Source: Candidatus Kapaibacterium sp. (GTDB taxonomy: Bacteria; Bacteroidota; Ignavibacteria; Palsa-1295). Taken from it: a stretch of DNA of 33,087 bases. Where the stretch lies: the NCBI GenBank assembly GCA_017882165.1, contig JADGPZ010000017.1:1-33087 (forward strand), read 5' to 3'. A program made the translations under genes and the position numbers. This document shows, one piece after another, positions 6,199-14,979 of the stretch. The notes beneath the pieces are model-generated. The model had not been told where the DNA came from. It did no database searches and saw nothing but the letters and a program-made list of their open reading frames with translations. Each line of letters begins with the position of its first letter. Positions within the stretch are counted from its first letter, which is position 1.

Positions 6199-8337
6199 AT
6201 GATCCCGAAGCGACTCATCGCATTCTCCCTCTTCGCCGCGCTGGCCTTCGCGCCCGCCGGTTCTCTGCGTGCGCAGTGGGTGCCGACGAATGGACCATTC
6301 GGAAGCTATGTAGACTGCGCCGCAATTTCGGGATCAAATCTATTCGTTGCGACCAACAATGGCATCTATCGTTCGACGAATAATGGTCAGACTTGGGCAG
6401 CATCGAACAACGGATTGCCGACTAACTCCTTCTGTAATGCTTATGCTCTCGCCGCGAGTGGTCCGAATATCTTTGTTTCACTCTATCCGGACGGCGTCTT
6501 CCGTTCAACGGACAACGGTTTGACCTGGGGGGATGCTAACAATGGCTTACCGCAGGATAACAGTCCGATAGCTCGATTTGCCGTCAGTGGCACTCATCTT
6601 TTTGCGACGACGGGACAGGGCATTTTTCGCACGACTGACAATGGCACAAGCTGGAAGGTAGTCATGATAAGTTTAACCGACACCGCCAACGGTGTAATTG
6701 CTGCGAATGGCTCGAATCTTTATGTGGGGACCAGTACTCCTTCCCACGTTTTTCATTCAACGGACGATGGCAATAGCTGGTCGGCGGAGAAAGGTGGATT
6801 GACAGGAAAAGAGATACAGGATTTCGCCTTCATGGAGGCCAATGTGTTTGCACTCGTGAATGTCGCATGGCCGAATCTTACCAGTATTTTAGTTTCCACC
6901 GATGCCGGAGCAAATTGGACAACAACCAATTCTGGAACGATCGATTCGACAATTTTTGCAATGGCAGTTATCGGATCGAATTTATTTGCTGAGGGAAGGA
7001 ATGGAGTTTTCCTTACGAACGATAATGGTGCTCATTGGTCGCGGCCGAACAATAGCGGCTGGCCGGGTATCCCACGCTCGTTGAGTTTCCCGCACCCACT
7101 TGTCGCGAACGAATCGCAGCTTTTTGCAGGGACTACTTTTGGAATGTACATTTCGTCCGATAGTGGTGGAAGTTGGATCGAATCGAATTCAGGCTTCCCG
7201 TATGCCCGCAATTTAAATAATCTTACGCAGATCGGCACGACACTTTTTGCCGGGACCTACGAACTTGGCGCGTACCGATCGAAAGACGATGGTGCATCGT
7301 GGAGGCAGTGCAATACAGGGTTAAATTTGGAATGGATTGACGTACTCGCTTTTGCAGCGATTGGTGCCGATATCTTTGCCGGGACTCAAGATGGCGTTTA
7401 TCATTCGTCCGATGATGGTATGAACTGGGAGCCGGATACGACCGGGTTGAATACCGGAATTACTTCCTTAGTCGTCATGGGCTCGAACCTCTTCGCTGGG
7501 TCGAATCGTGGTGTCCACCTTTCGACCGATCAGGGGAGAAGTTGGAACGGAGTCAATAATGGTTTGACAGACACCAACGTCTTTGCTATGGTGGTTGGCG
7601 GCTCCAATCTTTTTGTGAAAAGTTGGACTGGTCTCTTTCACTCGACCGACAGCGGGAAGACCTGGACAAGATTGAAAAATCTTCCCGATACTAATGTATC
7701 ATCGCTTGTGACGATTGGCACGAATCTCTTTCTGGGCACTTCAGATATATTTAATGCGGCTGGCATATTTCGCTCCACCGACAATGGCTTGAGTTGGACA
7801 GCAGCCAACAAGGGTCTGAATTTGCCGTATGCACTAGTCGGTGCCTTGACTGCGATTGGCACAAATCTCTTCGTAGCAACGCTGGACGGAGTGTACGTCT
7901 CGAATGATAGCGGTAACAATTGGATTCCTGTCAATACGGGTTTGTCGTCCAACTGCTTCGTCACTCTCTTCGCTGCGAATCAATCGTATATATTTGCAGG
8001 CGTCGCAGACAGTGGTGTTTGGCGTCGCCCGCTCTCGGAGCTGATCCCTCAAAACGCAGGGACGGAACTGCCCGCACTGAAGCACGAACTTCGCACCTAC
8101 CCCAATCCCTTCTCCCAATCCACAACAATCTCCTTCACACCGGAGACGAGCGGTCATGCGGAGGTCTCGGTTGTGAATCTGCTGGGCGTGGAGGTTGCGC
8201 GGATATTCTCGGGTGTGCTGGATGCTGGGGAGCATACCTTCACGTGGAATCCCGAAGGCTTATCCGATGAGATATACGAGTGCCTCGTCCGCATGAACGG
8301 CCGCGTGGAGGCGCTGCCGGTAATGCTATTGCGTTAA
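6199..8337 (+). CDS. Secreted Asp-box (BNR/YCF48-like) beta-propeller protein with T9SS sorting domain
   Basis: ATG 6199 gives a normal signal peptide (MIPKRLIAFSLFAALAFAPA, then cleavage near LRAQ) and a 712-residue product; the frame is open further upstream but that part overlaps the DUF2283 gene. The body holds 13 Asp-box repeats of the form [YF]xSTDxGxxW, about 40-50 residues apart, e.g. YRSTNNGQTW, FRSTDNGLTW, FHSTDDGNSW, FRSTDNGLSW. Asp-boxes sit on turns of beta-propeller blades, so two consecutive propellers are likely. From about residue 632 comes YPNPFSQSTTISF and LLGVEVARIFSG, a type A T9SS C-terminal sorting domain, so the protein should be secreted across the outer membrane and surface-attached or released. 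It lacks sialidase catalytic residues that I could recognise, so binding or structural use is more likely than glycosidase activity. Confidence 0.88.
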   Translation: MIPKRLIAFSLFAALAFAPAGSLRAQWVPTNGPFGSYVDCAAISGSNLFVATNNGIYRSTNNGQTWAASNNGLPTNSFCNAYALAASGPNIFVSLYPDGVFRSTDNGLTWGDANNGLPQDNSPIARFAVSGTHLFATTGQGIFRTTDNGTSWKVVMISLTDTANGVIAANGSNLYVGTSTPSHVFHSTDDGNSWSAEKGGLTGKEIQDFAFMEANVFALVNVAWPNLTSILVSTDAGANWTTTNSGTIDSTIFAMAVIGSNLFAEGRNGVFLTNDNGAHWSRPNNSGWPGIPRSLSFPHPLVANESQLFAGTTFGMYISSDSGGSWIESNSGFPYARNLNNLTQIGTTLFAGTYELGAYRSKDDGASWRQCNTGLNLEWIDVLAFAAIGADIFAGTQDGVYHSSDDGMNWEPDTTGLNTGITSLVVMGSNLFAGSNRGVHLSTDQGRSWNGVNNGLTDTNVFAMVVGGSNLFVKSWTGLFHSTDSGKTWTRLKNLPDTNVSSLVTIGTNLFLGTSDIFNAAGIFRSTDNGLSWTAANKGLNLPYALVGALTAIGTNLFVATLDGVYVSNDSGNNWIPVNTGLSSNCFVTLFAANQSYIFAGVADSGVWRRPLSELIPQNAGTELPALKHELRTYPNPFSQSTTISFTPETSGHAEVSVVNLLGVEVARIFSGVLDAGEHTFTWNPEGLSDEIYECLVRMNGRVEALPVMLLR

Positions 8338-8413
8338 GGCCGTATTGGAGTCTCTCATCCCCCGCTCGCCGGCGTTGGCAATGAAATAGCGCGGGCGGTG
8401 GTTTCAGTGTCCA

Positions 8414-9454
8414 ATGGCGAACGATCAAAAAGCAGGCTGGCGGAATTCGCAGCCGATCCAGCGAGATTCGATTACGGTGCAGCGTCTATACGACGCAATG
8501 CGTGACCACTTCCGCCTGACGCTCGTCGCGGGCGCCGATGGGTTGCCGAATCTCATCACAGAGAAGAACCTGCACCGTCCCGGTCTTGCGCTGGCCGGGT
8601 ATGTCGGGCTCTTCACTTACCACCGCATTCAGGTCTTCGGCAATACGGAGATCTTCTATCTCCGCAGCCTGAAGCTCGACGAGCGAATCAAGGTCTTCTC
8701 GACACTGGCGTCGTTCGCGATCCCATGCATCATTACGACGAACGGCAACACCATCGACCAAGAGCTTCTCGATATTTGCAACGAGCGGAAGATCCCGCTT
8801 TTCGAGACTCCGTTCGAGACCACGAAGGCGGTATTCCTGCTGAGCGATTATCTCGAAGATCAGTTCAATCCGCAGACGGTGATCCACGGCGCATTCGTCG
8901 ATGTCTATGGTGTCGGCGTCTTGTTTGTTGGCAAGAGCGGTATCGGGAAATCCGAGGTGGCACTGGATCTAATCGAGCGCGGCCACCGTCTGGTGGCGGA
9001 TGATGTCGTGATGGTGACGCAAAAAGGCGAGAACATCCTGATGGGCGCCGGTACCGATCTTGTCCGGCATTTCATGGAGATTCGCGGGCTGGGTCTCATC
9101 AATGTCCGCGAGATGTTCGGCATCCGCGCGATTCGGTTTCAGAAGCGCGTCGAAGTTGTCGTCGAGCTGGAAGAGTGGCGATCCGATGGCGAGTACACGC
9201 GAACCGGATTGGACGAGAAGACCGCTTCGATCTTGGGCGTCGAACTGTTGCACGTGAAGCTTCCGATTGTGACCGGCAAGAACATCACGGTCATCGCGGA
9301 GGTCATCGCGCTCAACTATCTGCTGAAGCACTACGGCTACGACGCCAGTAAGGAGTTCGCTGCAAAGCTTGAACAGGTACTCTTACAGAAGGGCAGCGAG
9401 CGTCTGGCAGGCGGAGACCGAGTCATCCCCTACTTCGAGCACGATTTTGAGTGA
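8414..9454 (+). CDS. hprK: HPr kinase/phosphorylase
   Basis: The 346-residue product has the HprK layout: an N-terminal regulatory domain (about 1-150), His158 in VIHGAFVDVYGVGVLF, the P-loop GKSGIGKS at 173-180, and the family signature MEIRGLGLINVREMFG at 221-236. HprK phosphorylates HPr on Ser46 with ATP or pyrophosphate and removes that phosphate again, linking carbon metabolism to uptake. Many Gram-negative bacteria carry hprK without a sugar-importing PTS and use it in a regulatory system; no ptsH or ptsI gene is visible in this window to decide. The start at ATG 8414 gives the usual family length (310-350). A strong terminator follows within 45 bases. The gene is not in an operon with the neighbouring T9SS gene, which ends 76 bases upstream, though read-through is possible. 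Confidence 0.95.
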   Translation: MANDQKAGWRNSQPIQRDSITVQRLYDAMRDHFRLTLVAGADGLPNLITEKNLHRPGLALAGYVGLFTYHRIQVFGNTEIFYLRSLKLDERIKVFSTLASFAIPCIITTNGNTIDQELLDICNERKIPLFETPFETTKAVFLLSDYLEDQFNPQTVIHGAFVDVYGVGVLFVGKSGIGKSEVALDLIERGHRLVADDVVMVTQKGENILMGAGTDLVRHFMEIRGLGLINVREMFGIRAIRFQKRVEVVVELEEWRSDGEYTRTGLDEKTASILGVELLHVKLPIVTGKNITVIAEVIALNYLLKHYGYDASKEFAAKLEQVLLQKGSERLAGGDRVIPYFEHDFE

Positions 9455-9494
9455 GCGGATTTTGCTTGCAGCGGTACACAAAAAGTATCCCAAC

Positions 9495-9522
9495 AAAAAA
9501 CCCCGCCGAAGCGGGGTTTTTT
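9495..9522. terminator. Bidirectional intrinsic terminator between hprK and the Omp28-like gene
   Basis: A run of six A (9495-9500), a 6-bp stem CCCCGC/GCGGGG (9501-9506, 9511-9516) with a CGAA tetraloop, and six T (9517-9522) form a symmetrical terminator. It can stop hprK transcription on the plus strand and the convergent minus-strand gene ending at 9545. Confidence 0.93.
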
Positions 9523-9544
9523 AATTCTAAGAATTGTCTTCAGA

Positions 9545-11623
9545 TTATCGGCTCACGGTCATCTTGCCTTCGGCCTTGACATCGCCCGCTGTCAGCGAGT
9601 AGATGTAGGTGCCATTTGCAAGGTGCGAAGCGTCGAACGGAACAGCGTACCGTCCTGCTTCCTGATTCTGCGCAACCAGCGTCGCCACTTCGCGGCCCAT
9701 CATGTCGCGGACGACAAGCGTCACATAGCGATGGTCGGGCAGCACATAACTGATCGTCGTTGATGCGGCGAGCGGATTCGGATAATTGCCCTGAAGCGTA
9801 ACGCCGCTTGGCGTGCTGGATGGATTCACAGCAGCGCTTCCATCGAAGTAGGCCATGATGCGATTAAGCAGCGTGACGCGATCCGCTTTTGCGACCGTAT
9901 CGACGCTGAACCCAAGCACCACGACTTTGCCGTTACCCAGTTCGGCACGGATGCCGATCGTGTCTCCCTTATTGCTTAAGAAAATAGGCATCGCTGCCGG
10001 ATCGCCCAAACCAAGTTTCGCATACTTTGCCAGACTTCCGGAAAGGGTCGTGTTAAACCCGTTCGAGATCGGATCACCGGCGATGCCGTTGATCGCGGTC
10101 CACTTGGTAGCACCAGCCAATTTGGGTTCAAGCCCAAGATTCGCCTCCATCGACGTGAGGAAGATATCGTTGCCTTGTTGGACATAGGCTTTGTAGTAAT
10201 CATCTTCGATGTTAGTAGCACTCAAGAGAAGTTTACCACCACCTTGAACATATGCACCGACAAAGGTCGTCATGTTATTGGCGTTGTTCAACTGTCCATC
10301 GAGGGGTCCAAGATTGTACAGAATGTGATCGAATTGGCCCCAGCTTAGTGCCAACTGATTGGCATCATATAGCGGTGCTTCCGGCATGGCATCAGCCTTG
10401 TAACCACTCGCAGTCAGATTCGAAGCAATATCGTTCGCCTGAGCGGTATTACCCGAAGCATCAACGACCAGATCCTTCGTGTCTGTGCCAAGTAAACCAG
10501 CTTGCCGAGCCGTGATTCCGACGCCGAACGCATCCATCACGTTGAGCAAGATATCAGCGTATCCAACAGCCGTCGCTCCAGCGGCGCCTGTCAGGCTCAA
10601 GGTCTTGGATCCCGACGGCGCCAGCGTGATTGTTCCATCAGGATCGAGACCAGTTGCCGTGAGATTCCAGCCTGCAGGAATCGCCCCTCCTATCGTAGCC
10701 TTAACCTTTACCGAAGTCGTTTTTGACAAGTTCGTCACCGTCCAATTCGGTGCGGAAGATTGGTCGATCGGGAATGTGAGGAAGTTCTGATCGTCGCCGG
10801 TAACAATAACATCCGGTACGGTCCATGCAGCCTGAAAGACTTCCTTTGTGCCGGCACTCTGGATAAACGCCACCGCCATCATCTGAGAGAGATTCCAAGT
10901 CGAACCAAGCTTCGCAGCGTAATGGTACGTCTTGTTGGTGCCCATCGCTAAAGAAAAAGCCGGATACCGCGCGGTTATGTTGATGGCACCCGTCGCGGCG
11001 AGACCGGGCACGACCTTACGGACGATGCTTGTGTAGAAAGGACGCTTATTCGTCCCGTGATATGGGTTATACTGCTCGGCAAAAACGACCGCGAGTCGAA
11101 GATCGGCGAGCGTGGGTACTGCGTCGATCGCATTTACCGTAACATCCGCAAGGATGCTGTCTGCCGTAATACTCTGAGTAATAGTCATTGTGTACGGTGA
11201 CATGAGTGCATTGACGGAGTCGGCGACAGTTTTCATGTCGGCTGCCGTATTGAAATCAGCTCCGGGATAAGGATTGGAGCCTCGACCACCACAAAAACGT
11301 ACGTACGGCACACTGTTCATGCCGTAATAAGTCTGGAGTCGCGGGTCAATGCCATTGGCCCCTTCGACGCTTTTGGTATAAAGATAGAATGGATCCGCGC
11401 CATCAGGCCAAGACACGTGATACTTCAAAACGCAAATGTTGCTCAAATCTGCGCTTTCAAATTCCTCCACCATCGGATCCGAAGCAGCGCATGGCCCGCA
11501 ACCGGTGTTGGTAAACTCCTCGAAGAGCACGCGGCGCGGATTGCTTCCCTGCGCTTGAACCATGCTGGACGCCGCGACCAGCACGAGAGCGCTTCCGATG
11601 AATAACAGTAGTAGTCGTTTCAT
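9545..11623 (-). CDS. Omp28-like secreted protein with thioredoxin-type CGPC motif and T9SS sorting domain
   Basis: The 692-residue product has a signal peptide (MKRLLLLFIGSALVLVAASS, cleavage near VQAQ), then VLFEEFTNTGCGPC, a thioredoxin-like redox motif with Cys42 and Cys45, as in the Omp28 family of Bacteroidota. The Omp28-like part extends to about residue 275 (VAFIQSAGTKEVFQAAW at 251-267). It is followed by an Ig-like segment, a region resembling the GATase-like domain used in surface proteins (LVVDASGNTAQ, VQGGGKLLLSA, VVVLGFSVDTV), and from about 607 a type A T9SS tail (NYPNPLAASTTISY, MMGREVATLV). It is expected outside the cell or on its surface. The last segments resemble the truncated protein at 31608-32930, a paralogue. 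A -7 box TATATTTG lies upstream at 11729-11736. Confidence 0.85.
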   Translation of the reverse strand: MKRLLLLFIGSALVLVAASSMVQAQGSNPRRVLFEEFTNTGCGPCAASDPMVEEFESADLSNICVLKYHVSWPDGADPFYLYTKSVEGANGIDPRLQTYYGMNSVPYVRFCGGRGSNPYPGADFNTAADMKTVADSVNALMSPYTMTITQSITADSILADVTVNAIDAVPTLADLRLAVVFAEQYNPYHGTNKRPFYTSIVRKVVPGLAATGAINITARYPAFSLAMGTNKTYHYAAKLGSTWNLSQMMAVAFIQSAGTKEVFQAAWTVPDVIVTGDDQNFLTFPIDQSSAPNWTVTNLSKTTSVKVKATIGGAIPAGWNLTATGLDPDGTITLAPSGSKTLSLTGAAGATAVGYADILLNVMDAFGVGITARQAGLLGTDTKDLVVDASGNTAQANDIASNLTASGYKADAMPEAPLYDANQLALSWGQFDHILYNLGPLDGQLNNANNMTTFVGAYVQGGGKLLLSATNIEDDYYKAYVQQGNDIFLTSMEANLGLEPKLAGATKWTAINGIAGDPISNGFNTTLSGSLAKYAKLGLGDPAAMPIFLSNKGDTIGIRAELGNGKVVVLGFSVDTVAKADRVTLLNRIMAYFDGSAAVNPSSTPSGVTLQGNYPNPLAASTTISYVLPDHRYVTLVVRDMMGREVATLVAQNQEAGRYAVPFDASHLANGTYIYSLTAGDVKAEGKMTVSR

Positions 11624-11712
11624 AGCTCGGTTTGTTTGGATTGACGCTTTAAAGACTAAATGCGAAACTTCTCACGCCGAGACATGGGTGACACCCCGAA
11701 TCCCGAATTGAG

Positions 11713-11736
11713 ACACTTTTCAAGTGTTCAAATATA
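11713..11736 (-). promoter_or_regulatory. Candidate promoter and palindrome upstream of the Omp28-like gene
   Basis: On the minus strand, TATATTTG (11736-11729) matches the -7 consensus TAnnTTTG exactly. A palindrome, ACACTT-ttc-AAGTGT on the plus strand (11713-11727), covers the predicted transcription start near 11722, a position suited to a repressor. I find no TTTG at -33 spacing. The leader to the ATG at 11623 would be about 100 bases. Confidence 0.35.
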
Positions 11737-11879
11737 CCACATTTTTCGTCGATTGGTTCGGGAATTGTTTTCTTTTGGGAGGAGGAGGTAGTACCCCGCA
11801 ACGCAACTCCCGGCCCATCCGTTAATAGACTCGTGATTCCATTGGAAACCTCCCGATCGCAGACCGAGGCCACGCGCGC

Positions 11880-12632
11880 ATGATTCTGACACCCGACGCA
11901 TTGGTGGGACACGGGCTGTTGAGCACGGATTTGCTCCTGCATCCGCAGAACGCAAAGCTCTTCGACGGTATCCTCACCTTCCTTCAGGGCGCGCTCGAAA
12001 ACTACGGCTACATCATCGTCTTTTCCGCGATCATGATCGAGAGTATGGGCGTGCCGTTCCCCGGTGAGACGATGCTGCTGATCGCATCGGCTTACGCTGC
12101 GTCTTCGGACTCGATCACGATCTTTGGCGTCATCGCTTGCGCCGCTGGCGGCGCGATCGTGGGTGATAGCCTCGGCTATTGGATCGGACGGGAAGGCGGC
12201 CGAAAGCTGATTCGTAAATACGGGAAATTTGTGGGTCTTACCGATAACCGCTATCAGCAAGCCCAAAACTACCTGAAGAAACACGGCGGCAAGGCAGTTT
12301 TTTTCGGACGATTCGTCTCGGTCGCGAGGACGTGGATCGCAGTACTCGTTGGAGCGCACCACTTCAACTATCCTCGGTTCCTTGTTTACAATGTTCTTGG
12401 TGGTATCGTCTGGGCGACACTTTACGGGATGATCGGCTATCTGTTCGGCACGAACTTACCGCTGGTCGAAAAGTGGGTAAGCCGGGCCGGGATTACGATC
12501 ACAGTGATTGCCGCCTCGGTTCTCTTGTATCTCTGGTACTTGCGAAAGAAGCGCAAGGCCGCGAAGGAACTGGCCGAGGCGAACGCCCGAGATGAAGCAG
12601 CGGTCGCGCCTGGCAACGAAGAGTCGTTATGA
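11880..12632 (+). CDS. DedA family membrane protein (SNARE-associated / VTT domain)
   Basis: The 250-residue product has the DedA/VTT-domain pattern: LENYGYIIVFSAIMIESMGVPFPGE (residues 39-63), the Gly-rich re-entrant part GGAIVGDSLGYWIGREGG, and GRFVSVARTWIAVLVGAHHF, the conserved GR...ART...G segment. DedA proteins sit in the inner membrane. Several have been shown to be needed for lipid-carrier (undecaprenyl phosphate) or phospholipid flipping and proton-motive-force balance. Four to five hydrophobic segments are visible, followed by a Lys/Ala-rich cytoplasmic tail. The start ATG 11880 is at the end of a 256-base gap after the divergent Omp28-like gene. The final bases overlap by 6 the 3' end of the convergent DUF354 gene. 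Substrate cannot be read from sequence. Confidence 0.9.
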   Translation: MILTPDALVGHGLLSTDLLLHPQNAKLFDGILTFLQGALENYGYIIVFSAIMIESMGVPFPGETMLLIASAYAASSDSITIFGVIACAAGGAIVGDSLGYWIGREGGRKLIRKYGKFVGLTDNRYQQAQNYLKKHGGKAVFFGRFVSVARTWIAVLVGAHHFNYPRFLVYNVLGGIVWATLYGMIGYLFGTNLPLVEKWVSRAGITITVIAASVLLYLWYLRKKRKAAKELAEANARDEAAVAPGNEESL

Positions 12633-13700
12633 TTTTGTCGAAGCCCCTTGATGTGCCAACCGGAGGATTGTCTCGACGATAATACTCCTTCCCTTCCGGG
12701 TGGTGCTCCCTCTTTCCCCAACAGCCACTCGTTTCTTTAGCAGCGGCACAATGTCTGAGGCGTGCTTAGCCTCTATCATTCGACCCTCGGAAATCAGCCA
12801 CCGATCAACCGATCCTTCCGGACCTTTGAAGATCGTAACAACTGGAACACCCAACGCCGCTGCTTCACGATTGACCGTTCCGCCACCGCCAATGACCAGA
12901 TCGGAGTTTGTTAGCAGATCGAGTCCGGATATGGCCTCGGTTAGAATCACAACATTATTGGCCGCTCGCCACTTCGCAGCCAATTCGGTGCGTTGCTGCT
13001 GGGTGCGTGGTACGATCACGATCTCAACATCAGATCGAGCAACGAGCAAGCGCATGATTTCATCAAAGAGCTGAAAGGACTCGTTACTTCGGTAGTGTGC
13101 CGATTGTGACGGTGGGCGCAACGTGACGATGATCTTAGAAAGATCAATATTATGTCCTCCCTCTTTTTCATGGATAAGGAAATCGAGCGTTGGCTTGAAC
13201 TCACTCGCATACACTTCCTCCTTGAGTCCGGGATATGTCCGGTGCTTCGCGCGTGGCAGCCCAAGTGCCGCGAGCGTCTCGAATGGAATGACTTCCGGCG
13301 TCATGACCCAAGTACTGAGGCGATTGAACAGCCGAACGGATGCGCCTTCGTAGTCGTAAAGCGTGAGCGAAGGAATGCGCAGGAGCTTCGCTGCCAGAAC
13401 GAGTCCTCGAGAACCGTGACCGACGGCGAGTGCCGGATGGTACTTCCGCACATGCCATGCAAGCTGGATTGCACGCCAGAGAATACCGGCCACTTTCGGG
13501 AGGGTCGCATTGCCATACGCGCGGCCGATGATCGTTGCATCGAGTCCGGAAGCCATAACCAGCTCTCGGGTTTGCGCAAAGTCGCGCGCTGTGATTACCA
13601 CATGGCAACCCGCGCGTTCGAGATCGCGGACGATCGGAAGAAAGAACGGCACGTGCGGCGTGTTCTCAAGGTCGATCCAGATTGTTGGAATGTCACTCAT
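12627..13700 (-). CDS. DUF354 family glycosyltransferase-like protein
   Basis: The 357-residue product matches the DUF354 pattern: PTIWIDLENTPHVPFFLPIV at the N-terminus, the GHGSRG turn in the first Rossmann half, LYDYEGA, and GGGGTVNREAAALGVPVV in the second half, which resembles the nucleotide-sugar binding region of UDP-GlcNAc 2-epimerase and GT-B transferases. A role in making or modifying a surface polysaccharide is the usual inference. ATG 13700 is chosen over the longer frame beginning at 13760 because the family starts at this point and because the ATG lies in ATGAGTGA, overlapping the stop of the upstream gene by 8 bases, typical of translational coupling. Donor and acceptor are not identifiable. 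The C-terminus overlaps the dedA-like gene by 6 bases, tail to tail. Confidence 0.85.
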   Translation of the reverse strand: MSDIPTIWIDLENTPHVPFFLPIVRDLERAGCHVVITARDFAQTRELVMASGLDATIIGRAYGNATLPKVAGILWRAIQLAWHVRKYHPALAVGHGSRGLVLAAKLLRIPSLTLYDYEGASVRLFNRLSTWVMTPEVIPFETLAALGLPRAKHRTYPGLKEEVYASEFKPTLDFLIHEKEGGHNIDLSKIIVTLRPPSQSAHYRSNESFQLFDEIMRLLVARSDVEIVIVPRTQQQRTELAAKWRAANNVVILTEAISGLDLLTNSDLVIGGGGTVNREAAALGVPVVTIFKGPEGSVDRWLISEGRMIEAKHASDIVPLLKKRVAVGERGSTTRKGRSIIVETILRLAHQGASTKS

Positions 13701-14814
13701 GCGCCAATACCTCGCATAATCCTCGGAACATCCACGCATTCGACCAGCGCATATATGCAATACGGTTCGTGAACAGCCGGTGTTGTTGATAATAAAAGAA
13801 TCCTCGCGTCGACAACATGTGCTCGCAGGACCATTGGGCGACTCCCCGAGCGGCGTGGTGATCGCCGAACGCCGTGAGCGTCACCATCGCCTGCCCCAAT
13901 GCATGTGCGTCGATCGGATAGCGACGATGTGGGAAATATCGAACAGCGTAGTCCGGCTCGATGAAGGTCTTGCGGTAATATTTAAATCCTCGCAGTGCCG
14001 AGTCGATCAGCGCGTGATCGCCGGTTGCTTCCGCGATTGCCTTGAGCGAGACGACAACAAATCCTGAATGAAACGAGTCGATCCATGATTGCGAAGCCTC
14101 GAGACCGTACTTCCACGATCCATCCGGCTGCTGTTGTTCCGCGACGAACTGAGCGGCCTGGTGGGCCAGCCCGATGTACTCGTCACGCCCAAGCAATGTG
14201 CCGGCTCGAGCAAGGAACTCCGCGCCCAGGAGCGACGCATTGAAGACAATCTGGGGATCACCTTCCGCATAACCAAAAGCAATCCCGCTCTTCTCCCGTC
14301 TTGGAATGCTCGTGACCATGTAATCCGCAGCGCGCATTATCGACTCTGTGGCGTCTGGCGTTCTCCCGAGTACCTGCCATTCAACGAGCGCCATACCCGC
14401 GAAGGCAGTCGTGACAATATTCGGCTTTTGTGGCGGCAGGAAGTGAGTACGTGACTGCCACGGGAATGGATACCCCCATCCGCCAGCCGGTTGTATGGAG
14501 CGGATGAGTCGTTCGGCCAACGCGGAGGAACCTTGCTGCCACTCAACGCTGACGCGCTCTTTGGCACACAGGAGACCCGTGAGGAATAGTGCAAGTGCTT
14601 TAGGATTCTCTGCTCGTGGCACTTTGAGGAGAGATCTCAGATCGAGCGGAGAGCGGCGTCCGAATTGAAGTGAAAGCAGCCGAACCGCCGGATTCCTCAC
14701 CTCTGCAAGAATCGGCGCGCTTAACAAATCATGCGGATCGTGTCCGGCAAAGCCGGATTCTCGAGCCCATTCGTATACCCCGGACGCCACTTCTGAAATT
14801 TCAGTCGCTCTCAT
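13693..14814 (-). CDS. Conserved hypothetical protein, alpha-helical toroid-like, coupled to DUF354 gene
   Basis: The 373-residue product (from ATG 14814; a TTG at 14832 would add six residues) is mostly helical. It has repeated motifs resembling those of (alpha/alpha)6 toroids: GGWGYPFPWQSRTH, then NIVTTAFAGMAL, PDGSWKYGLEASQSWIDSFHSGFVVVSL, and RWSNAWMFRGLCEVL. The order Trp/Tyr-rich loop, 'DSFHSGF', 'RW..AWM' is like that of polysaccharide-processing toroid proteins (D-glucuronyl epimerase or lyase type). I cannot name a family with certainty. Neighbouring DUF354 gene starts inside its stop codon, so the two very probably act in one pathway, most likely in the synthesis of a glycan. No signal peptide is seen, so it should be cytoplasmic. 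A glycosyl hydrolase or epimerase role is a guess. Confidence 0.65.
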   Translation of the reverse strand: MRATEISEVASGVYEWARESGFAGHDPHDLLSAPILAEVRNPAVRLLSLQFGRRSPLDLRSLLKVPRAENPKALALFLTGLLCAKERVSVEWQQGSSALAERLIRSIQPAGGWGYPFPWQSRTHFLPPQKPNIVTTAFAGMALVEWQVLGRTPDATESIMRAADYMVTSIPRREKSGIAFGYAEGDPQIVFNASLLGAEFLARAGTLLGRDEYIGLAHQAAQFVAEQQQPDGSWKYGLEASQSWIDSFHSGFVVVSLKAIAEATGDHALIDSALRGFKYYRKTFIEPDYAVRYFPHRRYPIDAHALGQAMVTLTAFGDHHAARGVAQWSCEHMLSTRGFFYYQQHRLFTNRIAYMRWSNAWMFRGLCEVLAHE

Positions 14815-14979
14815 TTCCACCAAAATACGCAATTTCCCGGCACTCCATTCCTAATCAGATGACACATTCTGATACTCCGCGGTCATTTTTGTAGTATATT
14901 GCAACCTTCGAAAGCAGGAAAATCGTTGGGAATGACCGGTAACCCGCGAATGTCGATCGCACATAGTATAAGAAATAAA

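Noticed and set aside
14860-14979. Promoter for the large T9SS gene around TTTTTGTAGTATATTGC
   Set aside because: Only a partial match to TAnnTTTG and wrong spacing to a TTTG; left unassigned.
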